Of a DNA stretch of 64,000 bases, positions 33,901 through 45,459 are shown piece by piece. Within the stretch, counting starts at the first letter, position 1, and the number at the start of each line of letters is the position of its first letter. Both the position numbers and the translations under genes were made by a program. The DNA comes from Miscanthus floridulus (Eukaryota; Streptophyta; Magnoliopsida; Poales; Poaceae), in assembly GCF_019320115.1 (NCBI RefSeq), contig NC_089591.1, positions 17,834,502-17,898,501 of the forward strand, written 5' to 3'. Under the pieces are notes generated by a model. The model had not been told where the DNA came from, made no database searches, and saw nothing but the letters and a program-made list of their open reading frames with translations.

Positions 33901-36900
33901 GTTTCGGCGACTCGTCTCGAGTGGAGATCAAAGGGATCGGCTCCATCGTCTTCTAGGCCAAGAACGGGGAGCAGCGCGTCCTCCATGGCGTCTTCTACAT
34001 CCCAGCGCTCCGGAACTCGATTATGAGTTTGGGGCAGCTCGACGAAGGAGGCTCCAGGCTGGAGATTGATCATGGAGTGCTCTGTATCTGGGACCGGCGT
34101 GGTCGTCTTCTCGCCATGGTACATCGCAGGCCCAGTCGGCTGTACATCCTGCACTTGGAGGCCGCGCAGCCGGTGTGTCTTGCCGCCAGGAAGGAGGACG
34201 AGTCGTGGAGGTGGCATGAGCGCTACGGGCATCTCAGCTTCGAGGCGCTGCACCAGCTCGGCAAGCAGGAGATGGTGAGGGGGATGCCGGTGATCAAGCA
34301 TGCGGAGCAAGTCTGCGACACTTGCGTCACCACCAAGCTCCGCCGCAAGCCGTTTCCGCAGCAGGAGCAGTACCGCGCGCAGGCGCCCCTGGACCTCGTC
34401 CACGGCGACTTGTGCGGGCCGGTGACGCCCGGAGGGTGCCGCTACTTCTTGCTGATGGTGGACGACGCCACCCGCTTCATGTGGGCGGTGCTTCTGCCGA
34501 CCAAGGATGCTGCTGCGGATGCCGTGAAGCGGGTGAAGGCCGAAGCAGAGAAGGAGACGGGCCGTGAGCTCAAGGTGCTGCGGACCGACAATGGAGGAGA
34601 GTTCACCGTCGGCGAGCTGGCGCAGTACTTCGCTGCCGAAGGAGTCAAGCGGCACTACTTTGCACCACACTCACCGCAGCAGAACGGTGTGGTGGAGCGG
34701 CGCAATCAGGCGGTCGTGGCGACCACACGCGCGCTCCTGAAGCAGAGGTCCATGCCGGCCAAATTCTGGGGGGAGGCGGTGATGACGGCGGTGCATATGC
34801 TCAACCGCGCGCCGACAAGAAGCTTGCAAGGCAAGACCCCCTATGAGGCCTGGCACGGACGAGCGCCGGCGGTGAGCTATCTGCGTACATTCGGCTGTGT
34901 CACCTACACAAGGGAGCTCGGGCAGCTGCGCAAGCTCGACGACCGCGGCAAGGCTGGGGTCTTCATCGGCTACGCCGAAGGCGCCAAGGCCTACCGGGTC
35001 CTCGATCCGGCGACAGGACACGTCAAGGTGAGCCGCGACGTGGTGTTTGATGAAGGGCGTGGTTGGGATTGGTCCAATTCGGCCGTCGGGACGTCTGCTT
35101 CCGCCTCCAGCGACTTCGACATCGAGTTCTGGGGAGTCGACGCAGACGGAGCTCCGTCGCGCACGCCGTCACCAGCTCCTGTGGAGCACGATCCACCGGC
35201 CTCCTCTGCTTCACCAGCAGCAGAGACCGAGCAGGCGGACCCAGTTGAGTTCGCGTCACCGCTCGAGGACGACGACGATCCCCTTGACGCTTTCCACGAC
35301 GGCGAGCAGCTGCGGTACCGTACCATGCCCAACATCATCGGGGACGCGCCCACACCGCTGCCGGCTTCACGTCTCTTCGCCGAGCTTCACCTCACGCACG
35401 CCGGCGAGCCGGCCAATTTCGCGGAGGCTGAAGGCGATCCTGCCTGGCAGGCCGCCATGGAGCAGGAGATCAAGGCGGTTGAGCAGAACCGCACGTGGGA
35501 GCTTGTGGAGCTTCCTCCCGGTCACCGGCCCATCACCCTGAAGTGGGTCTACAAGCTCAAGAAGGACGAGCGGGGCGCGGTGACCAAGTACAAGGAGCGC
35601 TTGGTGGCGCGGGGTTTCGTCCAGCAGGAAGGGATTGACTTCGACGACGCGTTTGCTCCCGTGGCGCGCATGGAATCCGTCCGAGTCCTCGCGCTGGCGG
35701 CCCAAGAAGGATGGCGTGTCCACCACATGGACGTTAAATCGGCCTTCCTCAACGGCGACCTCAAGGAGGAGGTGTACGTGAAGCAGCCGCCTGGCTTCAC
35801 CGTCGCCGGGAAGGAGAAGTTGGTGTACCGTCTGCGCAAGGCTTTGTATGGCCTACGACAGGCTCCGCGAGCTTGGAACGCCAAGCTGGACGCCACCCTC
35901 GCGACCATGAAGCCGCGATGTACAGGCGAGGAACAGGGGAGGAGCTGCTGCTGATCGGCGTCTATGTTGACGACTTGATCATCACCGGTGCCAGCGCTCA
36001 AGCCATAGAAGGTTTCAAGGCTTAGATGAAGAAGGTTTTCGACATGAGCGACCTCGGCCTCCTGTCCTTCTACCTGGGGTCGAAGTACACCAAGATCCAG
36101 CTGGGATCACTCTGAGGCAAACCCATTATGCCAAGAGGATCCTTGAGCTAGGAGGTATGGATGCCTGCAACCCCGCCCATACACCAATGGAGGAGCGGCT
36201 GAGGTTGAGCAGGCAGAGCACGGCTGCAGAAGTGGATCCTACCCAATACAGAAGATTGGTGGGCAGCTTGCGCTACTTGGTCCACACAAGACCTGACTTA
36301 GCCTTCTCAGTAGGCTTTGTCCGTCGATTCATGGAGAGGCCGACTGCAGAGCACCAAGCTGCCATCAAGCGCATCCTGAGATATGTGGTTGGTACTCTGG
36401 AGTTTGGCCTGCACTACACTAAGGCTCCAGGGAGAGCAAGGTTTGTTGGGTACTGCGAGAGTGACTTGGCTGGGGACATTGACACCAGCAAGAGCACTAG
36501 TGGCACCCTGTTCTTTCTGGGAAGCAATCTTGTGTGCTGGCAGTCAGTGAAGCAGAAGGTGGTGGCTCTATCTAGTTGTGAAGCTGAGTACATTGCCACT
36601 ACCACAGCTGCAACACAAGCTATTTGGCTATCCAGGCTGCTGGCAGACCTCCTTGGAAGGAATGTGGAAGTGGTTGAACTGAAAGTTGATAGCAAGTCTG
36701 CACTTGCTCTAGCCAAGAATCCAGTCTTTCATGAGCGCAGTAAGCACATCAGAATCAAGTATCACTTCATCAGAAACTGCTTGGAAGATGGAAGTATCAG
36801 GGCTGATCACATATCCACCACTGATCAGCTGGCTGACATTCTAACCAAGTCTCTTGGAAGATCAAAATTTGAAGAGACGAGGGGAAGAATTGGGCTCAAG

Positions 36901-39900
36901 CAGATCACTTCCAAGGACCACAAGGCTAAAGGGAAGAATTGTCAGTAGTTAGCCTAGTGTTCATGTTTTCCAGCATTTACATTTCAGTCATAATGTGGTT
37001 GGTAGGGCTTGCCTTGGTGGTGAAGTTGATAAACACCTTGGCAGCCAAGTTTCCTAAAGCATCTACCATTAGGTAGTTAGAATATTCCCTGGGATAAACC
37101 CCTGGCCTATAAGAGCACATGGGGGGAACCACTTGTACAATTCAACTTTCTTGTATTTTGCAATTCAATAGAAGGCCACAGGCCAAGTTATTCTCCTAAT
37201 TACCTGTGATCTGGTGATCTTTGTCAACAAGTATCTCGTGTAACCAACAATAATATACAAATATAATCTGTATACAACCATATTAGCTTAATTAATATGT
37301 GTCCAAGTTATGATTATTAAATAAATTCAATTCCAATGATCCAAATGGGGCCTAAATCTAAAATGGAGATCTTCTATCTGAGACAACGATTTAGATCCAC
37401 TAACTTATGGTGACATGACTTAATAAGAAGGCCTTGTTTTTTTTTATGTAGGAAGAAATAGCAGTTTCCCTACTCTTTTTCTTGAGCTTCTTTTGCTTGT
37501 TCTCTGGAGCAATATAAGAATTGAGGCAATGTCTCAAATGCATGCAAGTAGTCGGGCCAAGGAAAAACATGGTAGCATTGTATTCGAATTGGATGGTTAC
37601 AGCCAAGCAGAATAGAAGTCGTATGCACATTATTTAGTGCATCATTTTAAACTAAGGCCACCATTCATTGTTTTTGACTTCTAAAATAGTTAATTCATTT
37701 TTTTTCTAATTATTAGCAAGTAGGAGAAGGGCGGGCCTGGTGCAAGTGGTAGAGTCTTACCGTCTGTGACCGGAAGGTCCCAGTTCGAGTCGCGGTCTCC
37801 TCGCATTGCACAGGTGAGGGTAAGGCTTGCCACTGACACTCTTCCCCAGACCCCGCACAGAGCGGGAGCTTTCTGCCCTGGGTACGCCCTTTTTATTAGC
37901 AAATAGGACTTCACTTCCAAATCAATTCATTCAGGTTTATTAGCTAGTATGATAGCAGCACTTGTTTCACTTTTGCTCCTTATTTACAGACTTTAGCTCT
38001 TTTTTTTCTCATATTTTTAAGGCAGCATCAGGAGACATATGAATCTATGCAACCTTTTTACCATTGTATTGGTCCATCATGCATGGGTATTATTGATGAA
38101 GAACTCATGTAGGGTTATTACTGATGAAGTGAGTTGGAGTCGTTGTCGGGAAGTTTTGCTTGGCTCTTATGCCACATGCTACGTCCTTAGTCATACTCTG
38201 TGCATTGGTTTAATTCTTATTGTATACTTACGGTAACAAAAAGGTTTACAGTTTAATTTTCAATTGGTTACTATAATGATCATGCAAATTTTGATGCTGT
38301 GCCAATGCAAGTTTAGTCATTGCTTTTAGGTAGACGATGACAATAACAATATGATAGAGGTGCTAAATAACATGTTAGAACAGAAAATTATACCCATGCA
38401 TAATTACAAAAATTTCCTTTGGTTACTATGTCTCTTCGCCTATGTTGTCTCAACATAGCAGGTCTCAAGCCCTGGTAAAGGAGGAGGGTTGTGTTAGGCG
38501 TGGCGAGCCAACGTTAAACCTAGCCATTCTAATGGAGATGAAACTCAAAAGAAAACCGTTGGGACGTAACCCTCTTAGCGACGCACCATATCGGAACCCG
38601 GGTATGGTGTTAAATGAGCAAGCACAGGGTCGTCACCCCCGTGACGTGTCGTGTCACGATCTGGGCACGGTGTCAAGTGAGCAAGGATCGGGTCGTCGCA
38701 TCCTTAGTGGCGCGCTACATCGGCGTCCGGGTGTAGTGAAAAATGAGCAAGGGTCTTCACATTTGAGTCGACGGGTGCGAATGGTAAGGAAGCTAGTCGA
38801 ACCAACTAGGATCCGTTTAGGTAGTTGAAATGTAGGGTCACTTACAGGTAAGTTAAGAAAATTAGTTGATACCACGACTAGGTGGCGTGTAAATATATTA
38901 TGCGTTTAAGAGACTAAATGGAAGGGTCAGAAGGCGAAGGAGGTGGACAATACATGTTTCAAGCTTTGGTACACAGGGACAGTCGCGAATAGAAATGGAG
39001 TAGGAGTTTTGATTGATAAGAGCCTCAAAAATAGTGTGGTGGGAGTGAGAAGGCAAGGAGATAGGATTATCTTAGTCAAGCTTGTCATTGGTGATATGGT
39101 CTTGAACGTAATTAGTGCGTATGCCCCCCAAGTAGGCCTCGATGAGAGTGCTAAGAGACAGTTCTGGGAAGACTTAGATGGCCTAATTAGAGCTGTACCT
39201 AGTAGTGAGAAGCTTTTTATAGGAGGAGATCTTAATGGGCATGTAGGTACTACAAGCGTAGGTTTCGAAGCAGTTCATGGAGGTTTTGGGTATGTTAGTA
39301 GGAATCAGGAGGGGGAGGAAGTTCTGGACTTCGCGGTAGATTTTGACCTGATGATAGCCAACACTTTCTTTAGAAAGAGAGAATCTCATCTAGTGACCTT
39401 CAGTAGCGGACAACACTCTAGCCAGATTGACTTTGTCCTCGCAAGAAAAAAGGACAAACGAGCATGCTTGGTTTGCGAGGTGATACCAGGGGAGTGTGTC
39501 GTTTCTCAACATAAGCTTTTGGTGGCAGACTTTCGTTTTCAGGTGTGTGCCCGTAGGGATAAACAAGCTAAGATTGAAAGAATAAAGTGGTCGAAACTGA
39601 AAGGAAAGACGTCAGAGGTATTCAGGGAAAGGGTTATCAAAGAGGGCTTTTGGAAGGAAGAAGATGACATAAATAACATGTGGGAGAAGATGACAACCAA
39701 CATTCGGAAGGTGGCCTCAGAGGTGTGTGGATTAACCAAAAAAAGTGGAGGCAAGGCTAAAGATACTTGGTGGTGGAACGAGGAAGTCCAAAGGGCTATT
39801 AAGGAGAAGAAAGAATGCTATAGACGCTTGTACCATGACAAGAGTGTTGACAACATAGAGAAGTACAAGTTGACAAAGAAGACTGCAAAGCGAGCTGTAA

Positions 39901-42900
39901 GTGTGGCAAAGGGTAGAGCGTATGAGGATCTTTGTCAACATCTGAGTACGAAGGAAGGAGAGAAGGGCATTTATAGGATGGCTAGGGTTCGTGAGAGAAA
40001 GACAAGGGACTTCAACCAAGTTAAGTGCATTAAGGATGAAAGTGAGTATCTCTTGGTGAAGGAGGATGAGATCCGACATCGATGGCAAGAGTATTTTGAC
40101 AAATTGTTCAATGGTGAGAATACGGACACGACCTTTCAGTTGGATGATTCTTTTGATGACATCAATAGTTGCTTTGTGCGGAGAATCCAAGAATCTGAGG
40201 TCAGAGAGGCATTGAAAAGGATGAAAGGTGGTAAGGCGATGGGACCGGATGGTATCCCAATCGAGGTGTGGAGATGCCTTGGGGACATAGCTATAGTATG
40301 ACTAACCAAGCTGTTTAACCATATTTTTCGATCGAACAAGATGCCTGACGAGTGGAGGAGAAGTATATTGGTACCGATCTACAAGAATAAATGGGATATT
40401 TAAAGTTGTACTAATTACCGGGGAATTAAGTTGATGAGCCATACTATGAAGCTATGGGAGAGAGTTATCGAGCATCGCTTGAGAGCAATAACGTGGGTCT
40501 TTATGAACCAATTTGGTTTCATGCCCGGAAGGTCAACCATGGAAGCCATTTTCTTAATAAGATAAGTTATGGAGCGGTATAGGGAGAAGAAGAAGGACCT
40601 ACACATGGTTTTTATTGACTTGGAGAAGGTTTATGATAAAATACCAAGGAATGTTATATGGTGGGCTTTGGACAAAAATAAAGTCCCAACGAAGTACGTC
40701 GGGCCTATTAAGGACATGTACAACAATGTTGTTACTAGTGTTCGAACAAGTGATGGGGACACGGATAACTTTCCGATTAGGATAGGACTACATCAAGGTT
40801 CAGCTTTGAGCCTTTATCTGTTTGTCTTAGTGATGGATGAGGTCACAAGGGACATACAAGAAGACATCCCTTTGGTGTATGCTTTTCGCGGACGATGTAG
40901 TGCTAGTTGATGAAAGTCGGACAGGAGTGAATCAGAAACTGGAGTTATGGCGGGAGACTTTGGAGTCCAAAGGTTTTAGACTCAGTAGAACTAAAACTGA
41001 GTATATGCGATGTGACTTCGGCACTACTACTCGGGAGGAGGAAGATATTAGTTTGGAAGGTCAGGTAGTGCCTAGGAAGGATACCTTTCGATATTTAGGA
41101 TCAATGCTACAGAGAGATGGGGATATTGATGAAGATGTTAGCTATAGAATCAAAGCAGGGTGGATGAAGTGGCGCCAAGCATCTGGTGTCCTATGTGACA
41201 AAATGGTACCACAAAAGCTAAAAGGCAAGTTTTATAGGACGACGATTCGACTTGCTATGTTGTATGGTGCAGAATGTTGGCCTACGAAAAGACGACATGT
41301 TCAACAGAGAAGTGTCGCGGAAATGCGTATGCTGCGTTGGATTTGCGGTCATACAAGAAGGGATCGAGTTCGGAACGATGATATACGTAATAGATTAGGG
41401 GCAGCATCAATTGAAGAAAAGTTTTTCCAACACCGGTTGAGATGGTTTGGACATGTTCAACGGAGACCTTCAGAGGCACCGGTGCGTAGTGGGATCCTAA
41501 GTCAGAATAGTAACGTGAAGAGAGGCAGAGGAAGATCGAAGTTGACTTGGGTAGAGGTAATAAAAGGAGACTTGAAAGGATGGAATATACCCAAAGACTT
41601 AGCCTTAGATAGGAGTGCTTGGAAAACAACTATTCACGTGTCCGAACCTTGTTTGCTTCTGCTGGGTTTCAACTCTAGCCTACCCCAACTTGTTTGGGAC
41701 TTAGAGGCTTTGTTGTTGTTGTTGTTGTTGTTACTATGTCTCTTCGAGCTTTCTAAAATTGACCTATGGAATATAAATAAAGAGCTAAAAGGGAGAAAGA
41801 GACTTTATGTTCTAGTTCTAATTCTAAGGAGACTGAACTCGGCTAATAATTCCAAATTCATTGATTGTGAAGTGAAAAATGCTGAATGCTTGATTTCATT
41901 AAAGTTGTTCAAGACTCTAATCTCATATAGTTATAGTAATTTTTGTCTTGTGTTTAATTTCTTAGCCATACAATTTTCATTTGTCAGTTTCACTTCTTCT
42001 AAACTGAGAAACACATAACTAACACCAGCACACGACTAAAATGTTTGGCTGCCCTTAGAAAAATGATTTCCATGATCTCTGGCTGAACATTGCTACCAGC
42101 TTAACAAGTTACTCTAATGCTGCTCAATCTATTAGCAATACTCAATACCTCCCTGATTTAATTGTAAGTAAATGATATTTCTTTTAGTTGTCTATCATAG
42201 GGAAAACACAGTTGAGCTAACACTGGTGTACATGTTTTCAAATTGTATAATCGAGCCTAGTCAGACATGTCCTAATACCCAAGATGTATATACTCACAGC
42301 ATTGGTAAAGAAAGAAAAGCACGCATCAAGATTCGAACATGGACCGTCAGAGGAGGAGCTCATCTTCATAATCCCTTTGAGTTGGTGGTGTGAGCATAGG
42401 CTCCTTAGGGCTGATCAGGATGGACCCTGGCATCGCTCGATGCCCGGCTGAGGCAGGGATGGAGCCAGCAGCTTCCCTGTGTGTGCTCCTAGCCTGGGGA
42501 TATTGGGAAGAGGAGCAATGGCTTGGGATGGATGAGGTGGCAGCAGCAGCTGGGAAAGGTGCAGGGTGGTGAGAGCTTCTCCTGCCCATTCGAGCTCCTG
42601 CAAGGCGGTGACTGCAGTCTGCAGTGAAGGGGATCCAATGAGAGAGCAGTGGAGGAGGTATACAAGTGAAACCCTATTGGGCTGGAAAACACTAAAGCCC
42701 AAGTGTCCAAGTGACCAGGTGCCAGCCTAGTTTGCATTCTCATCTCCCCAGGCTAGTTGTTCATGTCTTAATCGGTCGAAAATCACTAATCGGACAACTA
42801 GAGTTTTTATCGGCCTAGTTGACTCAGTGTTCCTAATTGAGCTGAGCGGACTGATAAGCCAACTAATCACGATTAGTCAGACGACCTGATTACATTGCTG

Positions 42901-43948
42901 GTGTAGGATGTCCCACTATGCACATCAATGTACTGAGGTTTCTATAGGTACCTAGGTAAAGAGCTTGTCATCGCATGAGAATCTCAATACCAGAATAAAT
43001 CCTATCAATGTTAGACATGAGAAAATGATTTTTGTGCTGTTTAGCGTAGACATTTTTTCTGTGTTCATCTATTCAGTTCTTGTAGCATTGTGGGAGATTC
43101 CCTGTTTAGTTAATAGTTTCCTCCTTTATGTTAATTTAGTGGTTGGTGAATCTGAGGGCATACACATACCTGCGATATTCGTTTCCAAGATGGCTGGCGA
43201 AACACTAAAGAAGTTTGCTAGGGGTGAAGATGATGAGTGCTGTATTAACTCATCGATGGATGAGACTGCAGGGACAGTGTTGGTAATGTCATTCGTATCA
43301 CTTGTTGTCATCATATCAGTTCTTGCTTCTTTTTTGTTTGCTCGAAACTGCCGACTTCTACGCCATGGAGTTGATAATCACCCAACTTACGTCAAGAAAC
43401 ATGTGGTGGAAAAGCTTCCTTGCTCAGCATACAGTGCTCCCTGTTCTAGTGAAGATAATTTTCAGGAAGCTTGTGCAATTTGCTTAGAAGACTACAATAA
43501 TGGTGATATGCTTAGACATCTCCCATGCAAACATGGTAAGAGCTTGAGATATTTTAGTACTTGCTATCTTAAATTATTATTGCTGACTCAGTAGTTACCA
43601 AAGATATTGAGGTGCTCAGTCATATAACTGTTACTGTTTGTTTCTCAGTGATAAATACAAATGTACCAATATAATCTTATATATTGAGTGACCCTGATGG
43701 GTAGATGCATATTTTCTCTTTTTGCATAATTCATTTGTTTCAAGGCAGACAATGATTTTGGGAACCAACATAATGATATCCATTAGCAGCAAGTGTGCTC
43801 GAAACTTTTCATTTCTTATAGCTCCTCCACTATCTTATCATCAATAATTTTATTTACAGAATTCCACAAGACCTGTATTGATTCCTGGCTCACAAAATGG
43901 GGCACCTTCTGCCCTATATGCAAGCTTGATGTAACGTTGGGCGAATAG
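30942..43948 (+). CDS. RMR protein: PA domain, transmembrane segment and RING-H2 (putative vacuolar sorting receptor/E3 ligase)
   Basis: Four exons, 30942-31059, 31130-31360, 43140-43535 and 43860-43948, join with consensus GT-AG sites into 834 nt encoding 277 aa with no stop. Residues 1-20 form a signal peptide. A protease-associated (PA) domain follows ([37 protein letters not shown], and [18 protein letters not shown]). Residues about 162-183 are a transmembrane helix ([18 protein letters not shown]). A C3H2C3 RING-H2 has C228, C231, C246, H248, H251, C254, C266 and C269. Family members act in the secretory path as receptors for storage proteins bound for protein storage vacuoles; the RING may confer ubiquitin ligase activity. 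The size is near the shortest RMRs (about 280-310 aa), without a long tail. Intron 2 is 11,779 bp and packed with transposons, yet splice sites and reading frame are intact. Confidence 0.92.
31361..31786 (+). other. Start of RMR intron 2
   Basis: Donor GTGAGT at 31361, then AT-rich intron sequence with no feature until the MITE. Confidence 0.7.
32023..32313 (+). repeat. 5' LTR of the intronic Copia
   Basis: TGTCAGTAG...GCCAACA, 291 bp. A primer-binding site TGGCATCAGAGC (32316-32327; one mismatch to the initiator-Met consensus) follows directly. Confidence 0.93.
32353..36948 (+). pseudogene. gag-pol polyprotein of the intronic Copia, broken
   Basis: Starts at ATG 32353 with a long alanine-rich stretch. 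Gag has stops at about 32450 (two TAG) and 32964 (TGA), then a CCHC knuckle [14 protein letters not shown] (about 33451) followed by an unusual Gly/Arg-rich RGG-like tract (about 33480-33640). A frameshift near 33720 precedes protease DSGATHHM (about 33820). Integrase has HGDLCGP and RTDNGGEF, then QQNGVVERR, and RT has [11 protein letters not shown] and DVKSAFLNG. One long frame spans 34023-35954. A frameshift near 35930 puts the catalytic YVDD (35963-35974, intact) in another frame. RNase H ([18 protein letters not shown]) is open at 36157-36948 and its stop codon lies 9 bp inside the 3' LTR. The copy cannot transpose by itself. Confidence 0.92.
36940..37229 (+). repeat. 3' LTR of the intronic Copia
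   Basis: 290 bp copy of 32023-32313. It is preceded by the purine-rich AAAGGGAAGAAT, the likely polypurine tract, which also encodes the last residues of pol. Confidence 0.93.
37726..37893 (+). mobile_element. tRNA-derived SINE (Au-like)
   Basis: 168 bp with pol III promoter boxes: A box TGGTGCAAGTGG (about 37738) and B box GTTCGAGTC (about 37782). It continues with CCCCGCACAGAGCGGGAGCT and ends in a T run. Flanks carry a 15-bp target duplication TATTAGCAAGTAGGA (37711-37725) and TATTAGCAAATAGGA (37894-37908) with one mismatch. The sequence matches the widespread plant Au SINE as I recall it. Same orientation as the host gene. Confidence 0.88.
37909..38421 (+). other. RMR intron 2 between SINE and LINE
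   Basis: AT-rich intron sequence, nothing recognised. Confidence 0.55.
38439..41729 (+). mobile_element. RTE-type LINE, apparently full length
   Basis: About 3.3 kb flanked by a 17-bp duplication GTTACTATGTCTCTTCG (38422-38438, 41730-41746). It ends in a (TTG)n run, a tail typical of plant RTE elements. It carries an AP-endonuclease followed by RT and no RNase H, matching the RTE clade. A complete-looking 5' end plus target duplication suggests the whole element was inserted. Confidence 0.9.
38442..41658 (+). pseudogene. Endonuclease-reverse transcriptase of the RTE LINE, broken
   Basis: Endonuclease motifs are visible: NVGSLTGK (38830s), [15 protein letters not shown] (about 39225), SSQIDFVLA (about 39420) and [10 protein letters not shown] (about 39505). 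The RT has [41 protein letters not shown] and the catalytic FADD (about 40886-40897). The C-terminal part includes [15 protein letters not shown]. Stops occur near 38829, 38915, 40299, 40400 and 40563, and a frameshift lies near 40870 just before FADD. The main open pieces are 38943-40301, 40569-40910 and 40837-41658. Active RTE proteins nick the target and prime reverse transcription there; this copy cannot. Confidence 0.9.
41747..43139 (+). other. Distal RMR intron 2
   Basis: No gene or recognised element. A GC-richer patch at about 42340-42740 has overlapping ORFs on both strands (about 60-95 aa) without family resemblance. It may be an unidentified repeat. The acceptor TTTAG lies directly before 43140. 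Confidence 0.5.
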
Positions 43949-44404
43949 GCATTACTGCATCCAAGTGCTGGCAGTTCTATTGAAGTTTGTTGATCTGTTG
44001 ATCCATTGCTAGGTCCAATATTCATTTTAACCGTTGATCTTGAGAATGAAGTACAGATCACAGTTCCTCAGGTTGGACCTTATAGTGTGCTACTAGACTG
44101 CTGACTTTGAGGTCAATAATATTTGGATCATCTGTTTTAGCTCCTTGTTTGGTGTGTGGAAGACCTCAAGAAGCTCTGCTGCTGATAAATGTCAGCACTT
44201 CTGTCGCTGTGCTCTTCTGGTGCAGTGTGTTGCCCTGTATTCCTCGAGAAACTAGGTGTTGTGTGCAAACAAAGTGTAATCGTACTTCCAACGTAAACCC
44301 CTTTGTATACCAGGTCACATTACTTTGTTCATTTTATTTTATGCGCCCACAGAGAAATGTTCATTAATAAGACATGGGTTGATCCCACTCAAAAAAAAAA
44401 AAAA
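43949..44404 (+). other. RMR 3' UTR and downstream
   Basis: Follows the TAG at 43946-43948. It ends near an A run at about 44387-44404. No firm polyadenylation signal was identified. Confidence 0.45.
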
Positions 44405-44754
44405 TGCTTGAAGGCAGCAGGTAAGTTGCCGATTCTGTTTGGTGCATCGCCGAGTAGCAAGTAATACTGTGGCTAGTTGGATGGTGAATGGGGGTGTTTG
44501 ATCATCAATTAGCAAGTACAGTAATACTGTGGTAGTTGGATCGTGAATGTGTTTGGTCATCAATTTGCTACGATAATGAGCAGAATGTTACAAGCTTTTC
44601 ACAGCAAAAATAACAATAATAACGGAAGGAATCAGTTAAATGCGGCATGTTTTCTTTTTAACTGCTGATACTGCCACGATAAATGACAAGGGTGACACAC
44701 CATAGTTTGGATAGGATTGTTAGACATGTTCGTGTCTTCTGATTTTCGAGAGTG
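44405..44754. repeat. Short local duplication
   Basis: Two diverged copies of about 57 bp, GCAAGTAATACTGTGG...GATCATCAATTA (44457-44511) and GCAAGTACAGTAATACTGTGG...GGTCATCAATTT (44512-44567). The remainder to 44754 shows nothing. Confidence 0.6.
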
Positions 44755-45012
44755 CGCTGGAACATACCGAGGCCGGGGGAGCTCAAGCTGAACACTGACG
44801 GTGCATTTGACAGTTCCAGGAAAGATGGGGTGGGGTTTCGTCCTCCGAGATGATCAAGGGCGTGTGGTGAGCCCAGGGGCAGGGCGAGAGAATTTCCTCC
44901 TCGATGTGATGCCTTTCAGTTCCAAGCCGACTTGTTGGGCTGCCTTTCAGTTCTACAGCAGGCCGTGAAGCTGGGAAACCGATTATTACAGGCTGGCTTT
45001 CGTAGGAGTCAG

Positions 45013-45300
45013 GCTATCTCCGACAACAACGTCCAAAATACAAAACATATTTGTTATTTGGGTAGCGCTAAAGGCAAAATATTCAATACCTATTCGACAT
45101 CTTCTCCAACAACAAGACCCAAAAGAGAATTCTTTCTGTAAATGGGTTTCCAGGAGAGAGGATGTCTATATTTGAGTTGTGCCTCTCAAGCAACCCAAAA
45201 TAGGTCTCCCGTATAGGTACTCTGTTGGAGGCTGATTTTAGGTCTCTTCCCACCCATTTTGGGTTTGGGTGCCCATATGAGTTCATTGTTGGAGACAGTC
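45013..45300. mobile_element. MITE family A, complete copy
   Basis: 288 bp with inverted termini GGCTATCTCCGACAACA and GACTGTCTCCAACAATG (read inward from the right). Its reverse complement aligns with the copy at 27507-27990. No clear target duplication was found. Confidence 0.8.
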
Positions 45301-45344
45301 TTATCACCGAGATCAAACATATTATTACCAGTGCTGACCTAGCA

Positions 45345-45459
45345 CCCTATTCGCTTGACTTATAAGCCGTACTTTTTCAGCCAATAAATAGTATTTTTCT
45401 CTCACAACAAATCAGTTTACAGTACTTTCAGTCATGACTTATCAGCGTAGCGAACAGGA
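45345..45459. mobile_element. Small MITE, family C
   Basis: About 115 bp with termini CCTATTCGCTTGACTTATAAG and, inverted, CCTGTTCGCTACGCTGATAAG. The core includes TTTTCTCTCACAACAAATCAG, which I recognise as a very common grass MITE. Target duplication not resolved. Confidence 0.75.

Larger units (their letters stand above)
32023..37229 (+). mobile_element. Complete Ty1/copia retrotransposon in RMR intron 2
   Basis: 5,207 bp flanked by a perfect 5-bp duplication AGTAT (32018-32022, 37230-37234). Short LTRs of 291 and 290 bp differ at six positions plus one indel (about 2%), so it is a fairly recent insertion. Gag, protease, integrase, RT, RNase H is the copia order. Small size and short LTRs resemble the Ale/Retrofit group, but the lineage is not proven. 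Orientation is the same as the host gene. The coding part is far more GC-rich than the flanking intron. Confidence 0.93.
31787..37352. mobile_element. Tourist-like MITE in RMR intron 2, split by the Copia element
   Basis: Left end GGGGCTGTTTGGATCC at 31787; right end GGATCC-like ATGATCCAAATGGGGCC ending at 37352. These are inverted termini, flanked by TAA on both sides (31784-31786, 37353-37355). Without the Copia element and its 5-bp duplication it would be about 354 bp. The MITE was therefore in the intron first. Confidence 0.8.

Noticed and set aside
37736..37800. tRNA gene, from A-box and B-box-like motifs
   Set aside because: The sequence continues into a SINE body with a T-rich tail and a 15-bp target duplication, and no cloverleaf with a proper anticodon arm is apparent.
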